Shown here: positions 46,763-54,781 of the stretch, piece by piece
How the letters are laid out: each line of letters starts with the position of its first letter
Numbering within the stretch: position 1 is the stretch's first letter
Source: Cupriavidus numazuensis
Lineage (GTDB): Bacteria; Pseudomonadota; Gammaproteobacteria; Burkholderiales; Burkholderiaceae
DNA length: 64,000 bases
NCBI RefSeq assembly: GCF_905397435.1
Contig: NZ_CAJPVI010000038.1
Span: forward strand, 26,455 to 90,454
Direction of reading: 5' to 3'
Position numbers and translations under genes: made by a program
The notes under the pieces: generated by a model
The model's database searches: none
Told to the model about the DNA's origin: nothing
What the model saw: the letters and a program-made list of their open reading frames with translations, nothing else

Positions 46763-47596
46763 TTATGCCGGCGCCTGCCCCACGGCCCTCACCTGCACGC
46801 GGCGATTCGGAGCCAGGCACTTGACCATTGCATCGCGCGGCATGTCCTCGCACTGCACGACGGGGTCCGCGGCGCCGCGGCCCTGAGCTACCACCACTTG
46901 CGGGTCCACTCCCTGCGAAACCAGGAAGCGCCCGACGGTCTCGGCACGCCGTTGCGACAATGCCATGTTCTCGGAATCCGAACCGATGCGATCGGTGTAC
47001 GCGGTGACCTCGACCCGGGACAGCGTCTTCATGCTACGCAGCTGCTTTGCCAGATCGGCCAGCGCAGCGCGTCCCTGGGGATTGATATCCTCTAGACGCC
47101 AGCCGTTGAAGCCGAACACTGCGTCACCCTGCAGCGTGCGGTCTTGCACGGTCACCGGCGCCGCTTGCGATACAGGCACCTGCTGCGGCGACGGCGTTGC
47201 CGCCAGGAACTTCGCGCATGCGTCTGGCCGCCAGTACACACTGCCCGTGAGCTTCTTGCTGTCGAACAGTACCTTGTACTGGCAGGTCATCACTTCGTCG
47301 CCGTTGCCGGTACGGAACTTGAAGAGGTAGTCCCATTCGTGGCCGAAACCTTCATTGAAGTGCGGACGGCCGAGCAGGGCGAACAGCTGGTCCTTGGTCA
47401 TGCCCGGGCGAATCATGCGCAGGTTTTCCAGTTCCGGGAACGTACCCTCCTTCGGCCACGCCGCCTCGGCCTTCGGAAAGACGACCTGGCTGGACTGGCC
47501 GCTGCTGTCAGGGCGGCTCGACGTCGTGGAACAGCCTTGCAACATCGCACCGGAGACAAGCACTGCGACGGCCAAGAGTTTGAGATTGATTTTCAT
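46763..47596 (-). CDS. OmpA-family lipoprotein with BamE/SmpA-like N-domain
   Basis: A 277-residue lipoprotein with lipobox MLQGC. The first half (about residues 50-125, LRMIRPGMTKDQLFALLGRP) is like the SmpA/OmlA (BamE) fold. The second half (about 155-270) is an OmpA C-terminal peptidoglycan-binding domain with LSQRRAETVGRFLVSQGV and APNRRVQVRAV. It lies 69 bp downstream of the trimeric adhesin gene on the same strand, with a good AGGAAGG site, so the two are co-transcribed. A role in assembling or stabilising the adhesin in the outer membrane is inferred from context and domain content. Confidence 0.9.
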   Translation of the reverse strand: MKINLKLLAVAVLVSGAMLQGCSTTSSRPDSSGQSSQVVFPKAEAAWPKEGTFPELENLRMIRPGMTKDQLFALLGRPHFNEGFGHEWDYLFKFRTGNGDEVMTCQYKVLFDSKKLTGSVYWRPDACAKFLAATPSPQQVPVSQAAPVTVQDRTLQGDAVFGFNGWRLEDINPQGRAALADLAKQLRSMKTLSRVEVTAYTDRIGSDSENMALSQRRAETVGRFLVSQGVDPQVVVAQGRGAADPVVQCEDMPRDAMVKCLAPNRRVQVRAVGQAPA

Positions 47597-47665
47597 GATG
47601 AACCTTCCTGTATCTGTTGCTGCCGGGACTGCACGTGCCGTCCCGGCTGTTGGACGGGCAGTTGC

Positions 47666-50600
47666 TTACCAGTGGAAGCCGGCGCCGACGGTCACGCCAT
47701 ATTCGCCGCGGGTGTTGGTCGATGCGGCGGCCTTGTACACCCAGCGGCCGCTGTCGGACAGGGCGGACATGCCAAGCGCCATGGCGCTCTGGCCCGCGTA
47801 GGTGCTGCCGGCCAGGCCCACCAGGCCCTTGCCGGGAATGACCGCCTGCGGCAGGCCAGCCATGGCCATCGCCGATGCGGCACCGGCGTTGGCGTCGTTG
47901 CGCACGCCACCGATCTTCGAATCGGTGTAGCCGTTGGCCAGGTTCAGCGTCTGCGCGTTCGAACTCTGCAACTGGCTCACGTTCACGGCATCGGTCTGGG
48001 CTGTACCGGCAGCAACGTTGGTGATCTGCCGTTCGTTGCCGACCGCACCCACCGAGACTGCGTTCGGACGATCCGCCACCGAGTTCGCGCCAATCGCGAC
48101 GCTGCTGTCCGCGGTAGCCTTGGCGCCGTTGCCCATGGCAACGCTGTTGGTGCCGCTGGCGTTGGCGCTCGGCCCCATGGCCGTACTGCCGGCACCGCTT
48201 GCGACGGCCTTGTCGGCATCGGTATTCGAGCCATTGGCCTGGAAGTAGCGTGTCGCCGCATCCATCTTGTTGACCGTGTTGTCGGAGATCGACACGGTCA
48301 TTTCCTTCAACTGCTGCAAGTTGACGGCATCGCTGTCATTCACGCCATATGCCACATTGGAAATCGTGGTGCCGCCGGTCTTGGTCGTCGAGTTGTAGGT
48401 GTCGCCACCCATCGTCACGCTGTTGTAGTTCACCGAGCCATCGGGGTTCTTGTCGTACTTGACAGCCCCCTTGTCCAGATCGCCCACTTGCGTGTTCACT
48501 GCCTTCAGCTGCGAAACGTTCACGGCGTCCGTGTCGGAGGAACCGGCGGCGACGTTGGTGACACGGCGCTCGTTGCCAGCCGAACCGACCGACACTTCAC
48601 CGGCAGCGGTACCGCCCACCATGTACGCCTGGTTGCCGAGGGTCGCGCCGTTGGCGATCGAGCCCGCGCCGAGCGCTACGCTGCCGGCAGCGGTCGCCTG
48701 CGACTGGTAGCCAAGCGCCAGCGCGTTCGCTGCCGAAGCCTGGGCGTTGTAGCCCACCGCAGTTGCGCCCTGGGCCGAAGCATGAGCATCGTCCTCGGTC
48801 AGGCCCGTGTCATTGGTGCGAACGTACTTCACGCCACGGCCGTTGTTGGTAATGTAGGTATCGCCTGTATCGCCGGCAATGTCGGTGATCGTGTTGTTGA
48901 CGTTGGTGATGCTCTGGTTCAGTTGATCCACGTTGACCGCGTCGCCGCCGTCCACGCCGGCGGCAACGTTCCTGACGCGCGTACCACCAGTCTTGGTGAC
49001 CGTGTTGTACGTGTCGCCATTCATCGTCACGCTGTTGTAGTTGACCGTGCCGTCCGGGTTCTTGTCGTACTGAACCGCGCTGTCGGCCACCGACTTCAGC
49101 TGTGAAACGTTGACCGCGTCGGTGTCCATCGCGCCGGCCGAAACACCGGTGATGCGACGATTGCCGATATTGACTTCGCCCGTGGCCGATCCGCCCACCA
49201 TGTACGCCTGGTTCCCCAGCGTCGCGCCATTGGCGATGGAGCCCGCACCAAGCGCCACGCTGCCGGCATAGCTGGCCTGTGCCTGGTTACCGAGCGCCAG
49301 GGCGTTCGTGGCCGATGCCTGGGCGTTGTAGCCAACCGCGGTGGCACCTTGCGCCGAGGCATGGGCATCGTCGGGCGTCAGGCCGGTGTCGTTGGTACGG
49401 ACGTACTTCACGCCACGGCCGTTGTTGGTAATGTAGGTATCACTCGTATCGCCGGCGATATCGGTGATCTGCGACATGTTCACGGCATCACTGGGGTTTT
49501 CGCCGCGTGCCACATTGGTGATCTTGGTGCCGCCGGTCTTGGTCGTCGAGTTGTAGGTGTCGCCGCCCATCGTCACGCTGTTGTAGTTGACGCTGCCGTC
49601 CGGGTTCTTGTCGTACTTCACCGAACCATCGCTCACAGCCTGCAACTGGCGCACGTTGACTGCATCCGTTGCTTGCGTACCGCCCGCCACGTTGGTGATC
49701 TGACGCTCGTTGCTCGCACCGCCGACGGATACCGCACCCTTGTTCGACGTAACGGCAGCATTGCTGAACAGTTCCTTTGCGCCATTCATGCCGGCACGAC
49801 TTGCGGTCGAGCCGCTGCCCACTGCAACGCTGTCGTCCGCGACAGAATTGGCATTCACGCCGAAGGCCACCGATTGGTTGCCCCGTGCGACCGTCCCGTA
49901 GCCCAGCGCGGCGGAGTTCGTACCGATCGCGTTCGAGTTCGCGCCGATGGCAACTGCACCCGCCGCGCTCGCCTTGGAGTTTTCGCTCAGCGCAATCGAA
50001 TCATTCGCTGACGCGTTGGCACCGGCACCCACGGCAAACGCCGAGTTGCCGCTGGCCGTCGAGCCGTTGACGCCGTCGCCACCCAGCGCAATCGATCCGA
50101 TTCCGCTCGACTTCGTGCTGTATCCGATGGAAACGGACCCGGTGCCAGTGGCGGTGGACGACTGACCGATCGCGGTCGACTGATCGCCCGTCGCAATCAC
50201 GCCGGCCGAATTGGCGTGGCCGCCAATAGCAATGGCGTCCATGCCGTTGGCCCGTGCCTGGTCGCCAATGGCAACCTGCGAGCCGGCGCCGTTGGCGTTC
50301 GAGGTCGTGCCGATGGCGACAGGCGAGCCACCGTTGCCGGCCGAAACGACGGCTGTCGCTGCGGTACCGATGGCGACCGGGCCGCCGCCATACTGCGTAG
50401 TAGCCGTCGCGCCGTGGCCGATTGCCGTAGCGCCGGTTGGGAGTGGCGAGCCATTCTTCTTGCTCGTTGCCGTTGCGTCATCGCCAATGGCGATGGATCC
50501 CGGTGTGTTGGCATTTGCCGTTGCACCGCTGCCGCCACCGACGGCAATCGAGCCGGCCCCGGTGGCGTTACCGCTTGCATTCGACCATTGAGCGAAGGCC

Positions 50601-50773
50601 GCCGGCGCCACGAACACACCGGACAAAGCCAGCGTGCCGACGAGCAGCGGCTTTGCCAGCCGTGCTGACCGCGAGACGCGGGTGCTCCGCTTGCCATGGG
50701 CGCGGGCGGTCTCGCTGGCGACAGACCATGCGTTCTGTGCGGCGTTCCAGATGAGGCGATAGATTCTGTTCAC
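47666..50773 (-). CDS. Trimeric autotransporter adhesin (YadA-like)
   Basis: A 1035-residue type Vc adhesin starting with GTG, with GGAGAT upstream. An ESPR and signal peptide (residues 1 to about 58, ending PAAFA) lead into a YadA-type head of 14-residue-like repeats (AIG/AVG-x-A-x-A-x-G). Neck motifs (ERQITNVAAGT, TDAVNV-x-QL) and stalk segments follow. Two 193-residue units are tandemly repeated, and the module YDKNPDGSVNYNSVTM occurs three times. The last ~75 residues form the YadA membrane anchor, ending in GEYGVTVGAGFHW. It should form trimers on the cell surface that bind host or abiotic surfaces. The OmpA-type lipoprotein gene follows in the same operon. Confidence 0.95.
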   Translation of the reverse strand: MNRIYRLIWNAAQNAWSVASETARAHGKRSTRVSRSARLAKPLLVGTLALSGVFVAPAAFAQWSNASGNATGAGSIAVGGGSGATANANTPGSIAIGDDATATSKKNGSPLPTGATAIGHGATATTQYGGGPVAIGTAATAVVSAGNGGSPVAIGTTSNANGAGSQVAIGDQARANGMDAIAIGGHANSAGVIATGDQSTAIGQSSTATGTGSVSIGYSTKSSGIGSIALGGDGVNGSTASGNSAFAVGAGANASANDSIALSENSKASAAGAVAIGANSNAIGTNSAALGYGTVARGNQSVAFGVNANSVADDSVAVGSGSTASRAGMNGAKELFSNAAVTSNKGAVSVGGASNERQITNVAGGTQATDAVNVRQLQAVSDGSVKYDKNPDGSVNYNSVTMGGDTYNSTTKTGGTKITNVARGENPSDAVNMSQITDIAGDTSDTYITNNGRGVKYVRTNDTGLTPDDAHASAQGATAVGYNAQASATNALALGNQAQASYAGSVALGAGSIANGATLGNQAYMVGGSATGEVNIGNRRITGVSAGAMDTDAVNVSQLKSVADSAVQYDKNPDGTVNYNSVTMNGDTYNTVTKTGGTRVRNVAAGVDGGDAVNVDQLNQSITNVNNTITDIAGDTGDTYITNNGRGVKYVRTNDTGLTEDDAHASAQGATAVGYNAQASAANALALGYQSQATAAGSVALGAGSIANGATLGNQAYMVGGTAAGEVSVGSAGNERRVTNVAAGSSDTDAVNVSQLKAVNTQVGDLDKGAVKYDKNPDGSVNYNSVTMGGDTYNSTTKTGGTTISNVAYGVNDSDAVNLQQLKEMTVSISDNTVNKMDAATRYFQANGSNTDADKAVASGAGSTAMGPSANASGTNSVAMGNGAKATADSSVAIGANSVADRPNAVSVGAVGNERQITNVAAGTAQTDAVNVSQLQSSNAQTLNLANGYTDSKIGGVRNDANAGAASAMAMAGLPQAVIPGKGLVGLAGSTYAGQSAMALGMSALSDSGRWVYKAAASTNTRGEYGVTVGAGFHW
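48311..49468 (-). repeat. Tandem 579-bp repeat inside the adhesin gene
   Basis: Two units, 48311-48889 and 48890-49468, encode 193-residue blocks beginning ITDIAGDT. Many identical segments sit exactly 579 bp apart, e.g. ACGCCACGGC at 48831 and 49410. Such units can expand or contract by recombination and so change stalk length. Confidence 0.8.
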
Positions 50774-50939
50774 GATAGATCTCCATGCTGGCGAAAGAGG
50801 GCCAGTGAATAACAGGACGGCCCCTTACATCAGCACCGGCACATCATTGAGTTCTTCGAATCCGGGATTCGCCTGAACGTGATGTACTTTCGGTGGAGAT
50901 GCAACTGCAGGACTTGCAGCAGCGCCATCGACAGAACCC

Positions 50940-50982
50940 ATTGTTGGATTCGCGAAGTCGTACAGGCATCGGAATATTCCGA
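50940..50982 (-). promoter_or_regulatory. Palindromic motif site 3 with -10-like hexamer (adhesin gene)
   Basis: A perfect 14-bp palindrome TCGGAATATTCCGA (50969-50982). On the minus strand the 15-mer ending at 50968 is followed after 22 bp by AACAAT (50940-50945). The adhesin start is about 165 bp further on. Confidence 0.62.
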
Positions 50983-51190
50983 GAAGCAGCGCGCAGCGAA
51001 GCGCCGGCGGCGTGACGGGGGATGAATAGGGTTCCAGTGTGAACAGCCGAGCCCACGCACTGGCTGGATGAGGCACCGGAGTCATCCGCGGCAGATCCGG
51101 CAAGCAATGCGGGATGGTTCCTTTCGGCAGGACCAGAATTCCCGGCAAGTCACCAATGTCTATGTCTGACCAAAATATTGTGCAACCGGA

Positions 51191-51205
51191 CTAGGAATAA
51201 TCCGA
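51191..51205 (-). promoter_or_regulatory. Palindromic motif site 4
   Basis: TCGGATTATTCCTAG on the minus strand, one of the best matches to the locus motif, about 420 bp upstream of the adhesin start. No -10-like hexamer at 22 bp was seen, so it may be an auxiliary site. Confidence 0.55.
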
Positions 51206-51481
51206 GCCAAGACAGCGCTGCGATTGGCGATAAAGGATGCGTCGAACATCACACATCGTCGCTGGAGCGCGCACATGACCACACCCACCGGCATCACGCA
51301 GCAATATGTGGCTGCCTGCCAGGGCACCTGTTCAACCTATTGCGGGCTGGTGCTCTGGCGCGCCGACAGCCACGGCGATTCGCGCGGCTGCGCGACGAAC
51401 AGGGCGATGCCGAGCGCAATCACCGGCAGGGCGCACAGCAATCGTGTGGTTGCACGAGCGTATGAGCCACACCACCCCGAT

Positions 51482-51524
51482 TCAGACAATTCCGATACGG
51501 ATGCCGTCGCGGCAGGCCTAACTT
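51482..51524 (+). promoter_or_regulatory. Palindromic motif site 5 with -10-like hexamer (EAL gene)
   Basis: TCAGACAATTCCGAT (51482-51496) is followed after exactly 22 bp by TAACTT (51519-51524). The EAL gene starts about 180 bp downstream. Confidence 0.58.
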
Positions 51525-51704
51525 CAAGAGCGTCTCCTCGCCATACGCAGCGCGATCCGCTTCATGCCGAAGATATGCCACCACGCCCGGCCGTTGCACC
51601 GGATGGTTCCGGACGATCGCGGCAACAGGCTTGAAGCGAAGCGACCTGCTGCACTGCGAGTGCGGGACCCATTTTCCGATTCACCCTCCGCCGGAGGCAT
51701 CATC

Positions 51705-52952
51705 ATGACCATCAACGTACTTGTCATCGACAGTCGTGCTTGCCAGCGCGCCCATACGCAGGCCGCATTAAATCAGGCCGGTGACATGTACTGCGAAGCT
51801 GCCGAAGACGTCGATGACGCCCTGAAGCATCTGGAAGCCGGCAGCTGGGACGTCGTGGTCTGTGCATTGCCCGCATGTGAGCATGGCAACACCAACCTGA
51901 TCGACGCCATCATCGGATGCGGCGAAAGGCCGGACCTGGTACTGACCACCCACGGCGACCCCATCCTTCTCACGAACACGATGCGGCTGGCGCAGGCGCA
52001 CGGGATCCGTGTGCGCGGCTACGCCGTGGACCCCATCAGCCCCAACGTACTGCTGGGACTCGTGATCTCGCAAGGGACTTCGGCACCTTGCTCGCAAGCG
52101 CGGGCGCCGAGTCCGCGTATCCCGGCGGAAGAGGTGGCGGCCGCGCTGGCGCGTGGCGAGATCCAGGTCAGGTTCCTGCCGCAGTCGGCATGCCGGGCTC
52201 ATGACCAGGAAATCATCGCGGCCGAAGCACGGCTGAGTTGGCATCACCCGTTGCACGGGTGGCTGGATATGCGGGATCTGGTCCGGCTGGTAACCGGAAC
52301 CGAGCATGCCTGCGTGCTGTTTCACCATTCACTGCGCCGTATCGGCGAAGCGATGGTGCTTTGGCGGCAATACGACTTTCATCCGGCGGTTTCCTGCATC
52401 GTCCCGCTTTGCCTGCTGAACCGGTCCGATAGCCCGGAAGGGCTGGAGACTGCCCTCAACAGGTATGGGCTGCACGCACGCGATATCACGTTCGAACTGG
52501 ATCTTCCGGACCTCGATCCCAATGGTCTTCAGGCACTGGCTGCGCGGCTGCTGCTCTTGCGGCAACAGGGCGTGGAATTCTCTATCCGGAACTACGGTGC
52601 GACCGGAACCACGCTGGCAAACCTGATCGACCTTCCGGTCAGCGAGATCAAGCTGGCGTCCGACCTGATCAACGGCATCGGATTCGACCCGCTGGTCCAG
52701 CGCGTGGTTTCCGGAATCGTGGCACTTGCCAAGGCATTGGACATGCGGGTAGTCGCCACTTCGGTACAGCGGCGTTCCGACGTGGAAATGCTTGCCACGC
52801 TCGGCTGCGATTTCGCGGAAGGGCCGGTGGTCGGGGGACCGTGCGCGCCCGATGCGCTTGCCCGACTGAACCAGGATCGCACGAGACAAGACGCCGCCGC
52901 TTCCGGTTCGCTACACCCACACAGCATTTCCCAAGGCCGGCGATCTCCATGA
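51705..52952 (+). CDS. Receiver-EAL protein with degenerate phosphodiesterase site
   Basis: A 415-residue protein with a receiver-like N-domain (about 1-120) and an EAL-type C-domain (about 140-395). The signature is EARLSW (E174-A-R) instead of EAL. The usual DDFG motif reads RNYG, the lysine region reads KLASDLI, and the EGVE region reads TSVQ. Loss of these metal-binding and catalytic residues predicts no c-di-GMP hydrolysis. The receiver also lacks a clear acceptor (VVVCALPACEHG). CCGGAGG precedes the ATG. In Bordetella the EAL-domain repressor BvgR belongs to the bvg locus, and this gene could play a similar regulatory, non-enzymatic part. Confidence 0.85.
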   Translation: MTINVLVIDSRACQRAHTQAALNQAGDMYCEAAEDVDDALKHLEAGSWDVVVCALPACEHGNTNLIDAIIGCGERPDLVLTTHGDPILLTNTMRLAQAHGIRVRGYAVDPISPNVLLGLVISQGTSAPCSQARAPSPRIPAEEVAAALARGEIQVRFLPQSACRAHDQEIIAAEARLSWHHPLHGWLDMRDLVRLVTGTEHACVLFHHSLRRIGEAMVLWRQYDFHPAVSCIVPLCLLNRSDSPEGLETALNRYGLHARDITFELDLPDLDPNGLQALAARLLLLRQQGVEFSIRNYGATGTTLANLIDLPVSEIKLASDLINGIGFDPLVQRVVSGIVALAKALDMRVVATSVQRRSDVEMLATLGCDFAEGPVVGGPCAPDALARLNQDRTRQDAAASGSLHPHSISQGRRSP

Positions 52953-53067
52953 CATTCCTCTTTCGCATGAATGACTGCGTGCCGGTTGGCGCTCATCCCA
53001 GCCCTCGCTCGTGCCCGCTGCTCATGCTCGCAACAAGCACCCGACCCCTGAGACCGGAGCGGCAGCC

Positions 53068-53793
53068 ATGGTGAAAGTCTTCCTGGTGAGCGACGACCGG
53101 GAAACCGCGACCGCCACGGCCGGCCTCCTGCAGGAAGCCGGCCACGAATGCCAGCTCTGCTCCAGCAAATCCGGACTCGTCAACGGCATTTGCGGGTCCA
53201 CCGCCGACCTGCTGCTGATCGACGCCCGAGGCATCGACATGCCGTGCGCCGACCTGATCCGCGTGATCCGCGCCGGCTGGACACATGCCAGCCCCATCAT
53301 TGCGATGGGCGGGGACAACGACGAACGCCATGTGGCCGATGCATTGAATGCCGGAGCCGATGACTATCTGGCGGGCGCCGTGCGGCCACTCGAACTGCTC
53401 GCGAGAGTATCAGCGGTATGCAGGCGCGCCGGAACATCTTCCAGATCAGCGGGAAGCATTGTCCGGGCGGGCCCCTACGAACTTAACTGCCACGGTCAGT
53501 TCGTCAACCTGGAATCGACGCGTATATCTCTCACGCAGAAGGAGTTCGAACTGGCGTTGTTGCTGTTCACCAATCCTGGCCGCGTGCTGTCGAACACCTT
53601 GATCGAACGAACCGTCTGGGGTTTTGAACTGGACAACCGGTCGCGGGCCCTTGCCGGGCTTATCTCCCGCCTGCGCCGAACGTTGCGCATGGGACCGAAG
53701 ACCGGCGCTGCAGTCACGCCGGTCTATTCCCACGGCTATCGGTTCGATGCCTCGCTGCCGCAGGTGGTGGTGGATCCCGCCCAGCAGACCTGA
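53068..53793 (+). CDS. OmpR/PhoB-type response regulator with altered receiver
   Basis: A 241-residue regulator. The receiver (about 1-115) keeps the acidic pair (VSDDRE) and D52 (LLIDARGID). At the place of the conserved lysine (DDYLxKP) it reads DDYLAGAVRP, so phosphorylation-coupled switching may be changed. The C-terminal winged helix (about 130-235) has RISLTQKEFELALLLFTNPG and SRLRRTLRM with YSHGYRF, typical of DNA-binding OmpR-family domains. It follows the EAL gene by 115 bp. No dedicated kinase adjoins it on the same side. Confidence 0.88.
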   Translation: MVKVFLVSDDRETATATAGLLQEAGHECQLCSSKSGLVNGICGSTADLLLIDARGIDMPCADLIRVIRAGWTHASPIIAMGGDNDERHVADALNAGADDYLAGAVRPLELLARVSAVCRRAGTSSRSAGSIVRAGPYELNCHGQFVNLESTRISLTQKEFELALLLFTNPGRVLSNTLIERTVWGFELDNRSRALAGLISRLRRTLRMGPKTGAAVTPVYSHGYRFDASLPQVVVDPAQQT

Positions 53794-53852
53794 CCAGGAC
53801 CAATCGTCCTGACGCCAGGGCCAGGCATCGCCGCAGCGGAAATACCTGCGAT

Positions 53853-53895
53853 TCGGACAATTCCTAGTCGATGGTAACAAGGGCGTTACTAAGAT
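53853..53895 (+). promoter_or_regulatory. Palindromic motif site 6 with -10-like hexamer (aquaporin gene)
   Basis: TCGGACAATTCCTAG (53853-53867) is followed after exactly 22 bp by TAAGAT (53890-53895). The aquaporin ATG lies about 115 bp further. GTAAC and GTTAC around 53874-53889 form a small extra inverted repeat in the spacer. Confidence 0.62.
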
Positions 53896-54010
53896 CAGTC
53901 TTGAGCAGGCACTCAGGCCGCTTTGGCACGCACCCGATCGGCACGCTTCGGCGTCGATGGCCGCCTCGCAAGAAGAAACCCGCCCGCTCGGAATTCAATT
54001 GGTGTCTGCA

Positions 54011-54733
54011 ATGTCATTCCCGAAGAAACTCTTTGCTGAAGGCTTTGGCACATTCTGGCTTACCTTCGGTGGTTGTGGCGCCGCGATCCTGGCCGCATCG
54101 GTGCCGGACGGCGCCGGCATCGGCCTGACTGGCGTCTCCCTTGCATTCGGTCTGACCGTGCTGACCATGGCCTATGCAGTCGGCCCGGTCTCCGGTGCCC
54201 ACCTGAACCCCGCTGTGACAATCGGCATGGCAACGGCCGGCCGCTTCTCCTGGAGCCAGGTGTTTCCGTATATCGCCGCCCAGGTGGTCGGTGCGATCGG
54301 CGCAGCATGGCTGCTTTCGGTCATCGCAACGGGATCCCCCGATTTTGATCCGGCACACAGCACGTTTGCCGCGAACGGCTTCGCCGAGCATTCGCCTCGC
54401 GGCTATTCACTGCTGGCCTGCTTTGTCTGCGAAACGGTCATGACGTTCTTCTTCGTGGCGATCGTCCTTGGCGCCACCAGCAAGCGCGAAGGAGCGCGGA
54501 CCGCGCCATTGGCGATCGGGCTTGCGCTGACGTTGATCCACCTGGTTTCGATTCCGGTGACAAACACCTCCGTCAACCCCGCGCGCTCGACAGGGCCGGC
54601 GCTGTTGATGCAGGGATGGGCGATCGACCAGCTCTGGATGTTCTGGGCCGCCCCGATTCTTGGCGCCGTGATTGCCGGCCTGCTCATGCCCTGGCTGCTT
54701 CGCGGCCATGCGGACGCCGGAGCAATCGTGTGA
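54011..54733 (+). CDS. aqpZ: Aquaporin Z
   Basis: A 240-residue water channel of the MIP family with six membrane helices. The two pore motifs are HLNPAVT (N66) and SVNPARS (N189). The selectivity-filter arginine follows the second NPA. The sequence TFWLTFGGCGAAILAA near the N-terminus is typical of AqpZ. ATG 54011 matches family N-termini; an upstream in-frame extension is not supported. It sits between the OmpR-type regulator and hybrid kinase B, an unusual place. The motif upstream suggests control by the same regulator as the adhesin. Confidence 0.95.
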   Translation: MSFPKKLFAEGFGTFWLTFGGCGAAILAASVPDGAGIGLTGVSLAFGLTVLTMAYAVGPVSGAHLNPAVTIGMATAGRFSWSQVFPYIAAQVVGAIGAAWLLSVIATGSPDFDPAHSTFAANGFAEHSPRGYSLLACFVCETVMTFFFVAIVLGATSKREGARTAPLAIGLALTLIHLVSIPVTNTSVNPARSTGPALLMQGWAIDQLWMFWAAPILGAVIAGLLMPWLLRGHADAGAIV

Positions 54734-54781
54734 ACGAACGGCAATGCGGGCTCGCACGGTAGCCCCCAAGCAGGGAGCGGC

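Larger units (their letters stand above)
50774..51704. other. 930-bp intergenic region between adhesin and EAL genes
   Basis: No gene is supported on either strand. The region carries three copies of the palindromic motif (50968-50982, 51191-51205, 51482-51496). A minus-strand open stretch around 51320-51540 encodes LLCALPVIALGIALFVAQP without a start or recognisable family, possibly a decayed fragment. The divergent promoters of the adhesin and EAL genes must lie here. Confidence 0.6.

Noticed and set aside
47666..50773. Short repeats resembling a CRISPR-like array
   Set aside because: The repeats are in frame in a trimeric autotransporter gene and encode head and neck motifs; no spacer structure.
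50825..51148. 107-residue minus-strand open frame upstream of the adhesin
   Set aside because: No motif, proline-rich shadow-like composition, and it overlaps the motif/promoter region of the adhesin gene.
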